From a virus, in the IMG/VR virus record IMGVR_UViG_3300009183_004753, positions 1-58,713 of that record: DNA of 58,713 bases. One strand, written 5' to 3'. A program made the translations under genes and the position numbers. Shown piece by piece: positions 55,118 through 58,713 of this stretch; within the stretch, counting starts at the first letter, position 1; every line of letters starts with the position of its first letter. The notes beneath the pieces were generated by a model. That model made no database searches. It was given only the letters and a program-made list of their open reading frames with translations, and was not told where the DNA came from.

Positions 55118-56320
55118 ATGAGAAAACTATACTACATGGGCCTAGAAAGTTACGAAGCCCGTTACACACTACAACTTACAGAATGGAACCGACGTGTGTT
55201 TGACCGTAGAGGTCTTGACGTGGTTTACGTTCCTGGTACAACTATTGATAACAGCCAAGCAATCAGCGTAGGCCAAGTGCTGGACGCACACGGACGCAGT
55301 TACTTTGGCATGAGTCAGATGATGAACTTGGTTCAGATGATGCGTCGAGGTGAAGTTACTGGGGAAGATGTTATCTACTTTGAAGACATGTTTCAACCTG
55401 GCATCGAGTCCTTGCCATATATATTTGATCAGATTCCTGCTGACCAGCGTCCCAGGGTATATGTACGCTGTCTAGCCCAGAGTATTGATCCCGATGACTT
55501 TGTGCATGTATGGGGCATGGCCAAGTGGATGGGCCTGTACGAACACATGGTCAATGAGTTTGTCACCGGAGTTCTCGCCACAAACGAAGAGATGGTTGCT
55601 CACATGCGCATTGCCGGATGGCGTGCTCCTATATACAATATTAGTGGCTTGGCATTTGGTAAAGAAGAAGTGCTAGAGCGCATCGGTGGTGCAGAGAATA
55701 TCCGACCATTTGGTGAACGCAAACGTCGTGTAGGATTTGCCGCACGATTTGACCAAGAGAAGCAACCAGACTTCTACATGGACTTGATTGAAATGTATGG
55801 CCAGTTGACCAAAGAACCGTGCGAGTTTGCCATCTTCTCTGGTGGTCCTTTACGCAGTAACAACCCCAAGTATCTTGAACGTGCTAGAATGTACGAACAA
55901 GAAGGCAAGTTAAAAATTTATGATAATCTAAGCAAAAATGACTACTATAATCTTGTTAATGATACTCGGGTGCTATTCAATTGTGCTTTACAAGACTGGG
56001 TATCCAATACTGTTTCTGAAGCCGATACTCTTGGGTGTAATGTGTTATATCCTGCTTATCGTAGTTTCCCCGAGACATTCGCTAATGACCCTAATAGGCT
56101 CTACGTGCCTTGGAGCATAGATGATGCCTATCACAAGATGCAAAACTTATTGCGCGATCCGCATCACAACATGGGCTTGATTTCAGATTGGAACGACGGC
56201 ACCATTGATCGCGTTATTGACGTCATGACCGGACAAGGCGAGCAATGGAATCGTGCAGGCAATCGTTATCGCGACCATACTGCACACGAAAAATATCAAG
56301 TGAGAAGAATAGAAGAATGA
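55118..56320 (+). CDS. GT-B-type glycosyltransferase
   Basis: 400 residues. The N-terminal half has EWNRRVFDRRGLDVVYVPG and a FEDMFQPGIESLPYIF stretch. The C-terminal half has the second Rossmann: RRVGFAARFDQEKQPDFYMDLIEMY, EFAIFSGGPLRS, IYDNLSKNDYYNLVNDTRVLFNCALQDWVSNTVSEADTLGCNVLYPAYRSFPE. This is the family 1/4 arrangement, with the acidic end (SNTVSEAD) replacing the usual ExGxxxxE motif. It could glycosylate DNA bases, virion proteins or a capsule-like sugar. Followed by epimerase and aminotransferase genes. Confidence 0.7.
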   Translation: MRKLYYMGLESYEARYTLQLTEWNRRVFDRRGLDVVYVPGTTIDNSQAISVGQVLDAHGRSYFGMSQMMNLVQMMRRGEVTGEDVIYFEDMFQPGIESLPYIFDQIPADQRPRVYVRCLAQSIDPDDFVHVWGMAKWMGLYEHMVNEFVTGVLATNEEMVAHMRIAGWRAPIYNISGLAFGKEEVLERIGGAENIRPFGERKRRVGFAARFDQEKQPDFYMDLIEMYGQLTKEPCEFAIFSGGPLRSNNPKYLERARMYEQEGKLKIYDNLSKNDYYNLVNDTRVLFNCALQDWVSNTVSEADTLGCNVLYPAYRSFPETFANDPNRLYVPWSIDDAYHKMQNLLRDPHHNMGLISDWNDGTIDRVIDVMTGQGEQWNRAGNRYRDHTAHEKYQVRRIEE

Positions 56321-56514
56321 CGCCTCGGGAACAAAGTTTCTGCTATCTCAAGCAGTATATTTGTGCTCAAACAACCGCTCCTTGGATTGCCAAAATGAAC
56401 GACGTAGAAGATCGGGCTCGTTGTGCGTTACAGCACTTGGGTGGCATGGCAGGAGATTGGTATCCGTATCGTCATGAATGCCAGTACTATTATCCACAAA
56501 GGAAACAAGAATGA
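56317..56514 (+). CDS. 65-residue Cys/His-containing protein, unknown
   Basis: From the ATG at 56317, ATGA-coupled to the glycosyltransferase and ATGA-coupled to the epimerase. It contains REQSFCYLKQYICAQ, DRARCALQHLG and PYRHECQYYYPQ, with three Cys and two His that could bind a metal. No family recognised. Confidence 0.6.
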   Translation: MTPREQSFCYLKQYICAQTTAPWIAKMNDVEDRARCALQHLGGMAGDWYPYRHECQYYYPQRKQE

Positions 56515-57455
56515 ATGTAGTAGTCACCGGCTCAGCCGGATACATTGGCGGGCAAGTTGCCTTGCAGTTGAAAGACGCAGGGCATACAGTTTTGGGCATT
56601 GACCGTAGACCTTTGCAGCCACATCAAAAAGGTCTACTTGATAGTTTTGTACTGGCAGACTTTGATAGTGATACAGCATTTAAAAAGTTATTAAACGTGC
56701 GGCCTGATGCCATTGTGCATTGTGCAGGCACCAGTCTGGTTGGCCCTAGCATTAAGAATCCAAGTGAGTACTACTTTAACAATGTGGCCAAGACACTGGA
56801 GTTGATTACTTTCATAACACGGGCCATGCCTCGGACTAGAATTATCTTTAGTTCTAGTGCGGCAACCTATGGTGAACCTGTGATGAATCCCATCTGCGAA
56901 GTGGATCCAACCGAGCCAGTCAGTCCATATGGACAAAGTAAACTGATGATTGACATGATGTTAGAATCGTATCGCCGGGCATACGGGCTTGACTATGTTA
57001 GTTTCCGCTACTTTAACGCATGTGGTGCGGATCCCCGAGCCAGACACGGACAAGAACCCGGCGCTACACACATCATTGCTCGAGTGTTAGAAAGTATTAG
57101 AGATGATCAAGAGTTCACACTTTACGGTGATAACTATCCTACCGCAGATGGCACTTGCATTCGAGACTATGTACACGTGGATGATATTGCTCGTGCTCAT
57201 GTGTTGGCGTTGGATCAAACAATTCCTGCAGGCATTTACAATCTTGGGTCAAACACAGGCACTAGTAATCGTGAAATTATTGCGGCAGCCGAACGTATCA
57301 CAGGTAAGACATTAAAGTTTACAATAGGAGAACAACGTGTGGGCGATCCTCCTATGCTGACAGCCAGTGCAGATAAGTTTAATGCTGTGGCCGGTACATG
57401 GCAATTGCATAATTTAGATGACATGATTCGTCATGCCTGGGCCTGGTATGTTTGA
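56511..57455 (+). CDS. NAD-dependent nucleotide-sugar epimerase (GalE-like)
   Basis: 314 residues from the ATG at 56511, ATGA-coupled to the previous gene. The NAD-binding loop GSAGYIGG is at 7-14. Ser residues occur in IIFSSSAATYGEP, and the catalytic Tyr140-xxx-Lys144 in PYGQSK. RYFNACGADP and CIRDYVHVDDIARAHVLAL are typical of GalE-like UDP-sugar 4-epimerases. It converts UDP-Glc/UDP-Gal or N-acetyl forms. It would supply a sugar for the glycosyltransferase upstream. Confidence 0.9.
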   Translation: MNVVVTGSAGYIGGQVALQLKDAGHTVLGIDRRPLQPHQKGLLDSFVLADFDSDTAFKKLLNVRPDAIVHCAGTSLVGPSIKNPSEYYFNNVAKTLELITFITRAMPRTRIIFSSSAATYGEPVMNPICEVDPTEPVSPYGQSKLMIDMMLESYRRAYGLDYVSFRYFNACGADPRARHGQEPGATHIIARVLESIRDDQEFTLYGDNYPTADGTCIRDYVHVDDIARAHVLALDQTIPAGIYNLGSNTGTSNREIIAAAERITGKTLKFTIGEQRVGDPPMLTASADKFNAVAGTWQLHNLDDMIRHAWAWYV

Positions 57456-58044
57456 TAAAATTCTACAATTTGAACAAGCACTAGCAGAGTTTACTGGTGC
57501 CCCATATGTGGTCATGACCGATTGCTGTACACACGCCATTGAACTGTGCTTACGTTACGACCAAGTTACAGAGTGTAGGTTTACTCCGTACACTTACTTG
57601 AGCATCCCAATGACCATGCACAAGCTGGGCATCAAATACAAACTACTAGACCACGAATGGCAACGCTGGGTCGGTGAATACCCATTTCTCGAAACACGTA
57701 TCTGGGATTCAGCACGTAGACTTGAAAAGGACATGTACCGCGAAGGTACAATGCAATGTTTGAGTTTTGGGCATGGCAAACCTTTGCAGATCGGACGTGG
57801 CGGAGCAATCTTGCTAGATGATGTTGTTGCATACGATACCATGTTGGCTCAAAGGTACGATGGTAGAGATTTGACTATTACGCCATGGGAATCGCAACAG
57901 GTGTTCCGAGTGGGGTATCATTACAAACCCACAATCGAAGAAGCTGTACAAGGACTTGCACTACTCGAAGGTGTCAAACAAAATCGGCCCGTGCCAATAC
58001 CGGTTGATTACCCAGATTGCAGAAAAATAACTATTGTTCCTTGA
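57448..58044 (+). CDS. DegT/DnrJ/EryC1-like aminotransferase, short form
   Basis: 198 residues from the ATG at 57448. FTGAPYVVMTDCCTHAIELCL, VTECRFTPYTYLSIPMTMHKLG and the PLP-lysine region MQCLSFGHGKPLQIGRGGAI belong to the sugar aminotransferase family. The full enzyme is about 370 residues; this one lacks most of the C-terminal domain, so it may be a truncated or specialised version. It overlaps the epimerase gene by 8 bases and could aminate a keto-sugar made upstream. A following sigma70-type promoter belongs to folE. Confidence 0.75.
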   Translation: MFDKILQFEQALAEFTGAPYVVMTDCCTHAIELCLRYDQVTECRFTPYTYLSIPMTMHKLGIKYKLLDHEWQRWVGEYPFLETRIWDSARRLEKDMYREGTMQCLSFGHGKPLQIGRGGAILLDDVVAYDTMLAQRYDGRDLTITPWESQQVFRVGYHYKPTIEEAVQGLALLEGVKQNRPVPIPVDYPDCRKITIVP

Positions 58045-58069
58045 CACTGACCTAAATACCCTGTATAAT
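58041..58069 (+). promoter_or_regulatory. consensus sigma70 promoter for folE
   Basis: -35 TTGACA (58041-58046), 17-base spacer, -10 TATAAT (58064-58069); both hexamers match the consensus. An ATG at 58076 lies exactly 6 bases after the -10. Confidence 0.8.
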
Positions 58070-58075
58070 AACACA

Positions 58076-58114
58076 ATGGCAATCCACTGCCTTAACATCG
58101 GAGACTATGATTGA
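58076..58114 (+). CDS. putative 12-codon leader peptide of folE
   Basis: MAIHCLNIGDYD, starting 6 bases after the -10 (leaderless position) and ending at a TGA that overlaps the TTG start of folE. It contains the shared 12-base string CGGAGACTATGA (58099-58110). Confidence 0.35.
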   Translation: MAIHCLNIGDYD

Positions 58115-58713
58115 AAAAAGAATTTGCACCAGATCCAGTATTTCACTCGGATACTAAAAAGAAGTTTATACCAGACCGCCTGGACCACAATGCCACAGAG
58201 CCATCCCCAATTACCACAGCAACTGAAATTATGTCAGACAAAGATTACCAAGAAGGTTACCTAGGCGATGCCATTCGCTTTAAGATGAAACGTGACAACA
58301 AACGTTTCTGGGCAGGCGATAATATCAGTGACTACCTGCACGAAGGTGATCGAGAACGACTAATTGACGAAGCCTCAGAAGCATTTGAGACAGTGCTGGA
58401 TCGGTTGTTGATCGATCGTGAAACAGATCCCAACTCAAAAGGCACAGCAAGACGTTTGGCCAAAATGTACTTTAATGAAATAATGGCAGGAAGATATGAA
58501 CCAGAACCAGATGCAACCGCTTTCCCTAATGACTCAGCGGATCGATATGAAGGAATGCTTGTGGTGCGTAGTGAGCTTCGCAGTATGTGCAGTCATCACC
58601 ACCAACCTGTCAGTGGCGTTGCTTATATCGGGATTATTGCCGCTCAAAAGCTCATTGGCCTTAGCAAGTACACTCGTATTGCTCAGTGGTGTGCTCGTCG
58701 TGGCACACTACAA
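58111..58713 (+). CDS. folE: GTP cyclohydrolase I, 3'-truncated
   Basis: 201 codons, open at the right end. The TTG at 58111, just after an in-frame TGA, has GGAG seven bases upstream. The ATG at 58107 is out of frame unless the A6 run (58114-58119) should be A5. The N-terminal 90 residues are variable; the catalytic part begins near residue 120. SMCSHHHQP carries the zinc Cys and His, followed by GLSKYTRIAQWCARRGTLQ. GTP cyclohydrolase I opens GTP to dihydroneopterin triphosphate, the first step to folate and to 7-deazaguanine. With dpdA it suggests phage-made preQ0-type DNA bases. Confidence 0.9.
   Translation, partial: MKKEFAPDPVFHSDTKKKFIPDRLDHNATEPSPITTATEIMSDKDYQEGYLGDAIRFKMKRDNKRFWAGDNISDYLHEGDRERLIDEASEAFETVLDRLLIDRETDPNSKGTARRLAKMYFNEIMAGRYEPEPDATAFPNDSADRYEGMLVVRSELRSMCSHHHQPVSGVAYIGIIAAQKLIGLSKYTRIAQWCARRGTLQ

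Noticed and set aside
1-58713. Functional tRNAs, insertion sequences, integrase, attachment sites
   Set aside because: No canonical cloverleaf, transposase, recombinase or target duplication was found on either strand; gaps are short.

Overview
The window looks like the interior of a large T4-type (myovirus-like) phage genome. The support is a T4-style replication set: family B DNA polymerase (gp43), clamp-loader ATPase (gp44), sliding clamp (gp45) and a DsbA-like late-transcription DNA-binding protein. It also carries PhoH, a GroES/gp31-like co-chaperonin, tail-fibre-like proteins, a two-component spanin, a GH19 endolysin, a holin, and dense ATGA/TAATG-coupled genes on one main strand. The sequence open at base 1 is the 3' part of a tail-fibre-like gene, and GTP cyclohydrolase I runs off the right end. 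Capsid, portal, terminase and tail-tube genes are not in the window. The host is probably an aquatic Gram-negative bacterium: there is a spanin pair, lipoprotein and Sec signal peptides, and a TctC/Bug-type periplasmic binding protein, a family most expanded in Burkholderiales. The host call is inference.

Layout. 1-3.9 kb: tail-fibre-like and virion-type proteins plus a small Pol III alpha-like protein. 3.9-9.4 kb: co-chaperonin, cytidylyltransferase, clamp loader, methyltransferase, HAD phosphatase, PhoH. 9.4-17.7 kb: accessory island with two SGNH proteins, methyltransferase, TctC, several sulfotransferase-like proteins, an oxygenase and an APS-kinase/nucleotidylyltransferase fusion. 17.7-22.7 kb: lysis and envelope region (spanins, GH19 endolysin, holin, DUF4337-like protein, alpha-carbonic anhydrase). 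22.7-30.1 kb: DnaJ, ClpA, small structural-type proteins, nucleotidylyltransferase, phosphoesterase, glycosyltransferase. 30.2-41.1 kb: a cluster of mosaic proteins with a T4-internal-protein-like N terminus, plus Dps and a fatty-acid desaturase. 41.1-47.3 kb: deaminase, radical SAM enzyme, two oxygenases, a glycosyltransferase/methyltransferase-like protein. 47.4-52.3 kb: DsbA-like protein, DNA polymerase, sliding clamp. 52.3-58.7 kb: DpdA-like transglycosylase, conserved small genes, glycosyltransferase, sugar epimerase, aminotransferase, FolE.

Regulation can be read directly. Genes for replication, proteostasis and nucleotide metabolism are preceded by sigma70-type promoters, most with an exact 17-base spacer and -10 TATAAT. 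Structural and several accessory genes are preceded by an octamer close to CTAAATAC that resembles the T4 late promoter TATAAATA. Both kinds come in two geometries. In one the element lies about 19-30 bases from the ATG and a Shine-Dalgarno is present; in the other the element lies 3-8 bases from the ATG with no Shine-Dalgarno, so transcription should begin at or beside the start codon (leaderless mRNA).

The most interesting systems are: a family of putative capsid-targeted internal proteins (N terminus like MRAxEFhxE, internal hydrophobic-Ala-Glu junctions), including a 1243-residue nucleotidyltransferase/metallopeptidase/amidoligase fusion; a possible PAPS-dependent sulfation module; a periplasmic set (alpha-carbonic anhydrase, TctC, small secreted protein); and a 7-deazaguanine DNA-modification set (DpdA-like plus FolE). 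No gene-free stretch exceeds 300 bases; the longest gap is 8138-8313. No canonical tRNA, insertion sequence, integrase or CRISPR array was seen.
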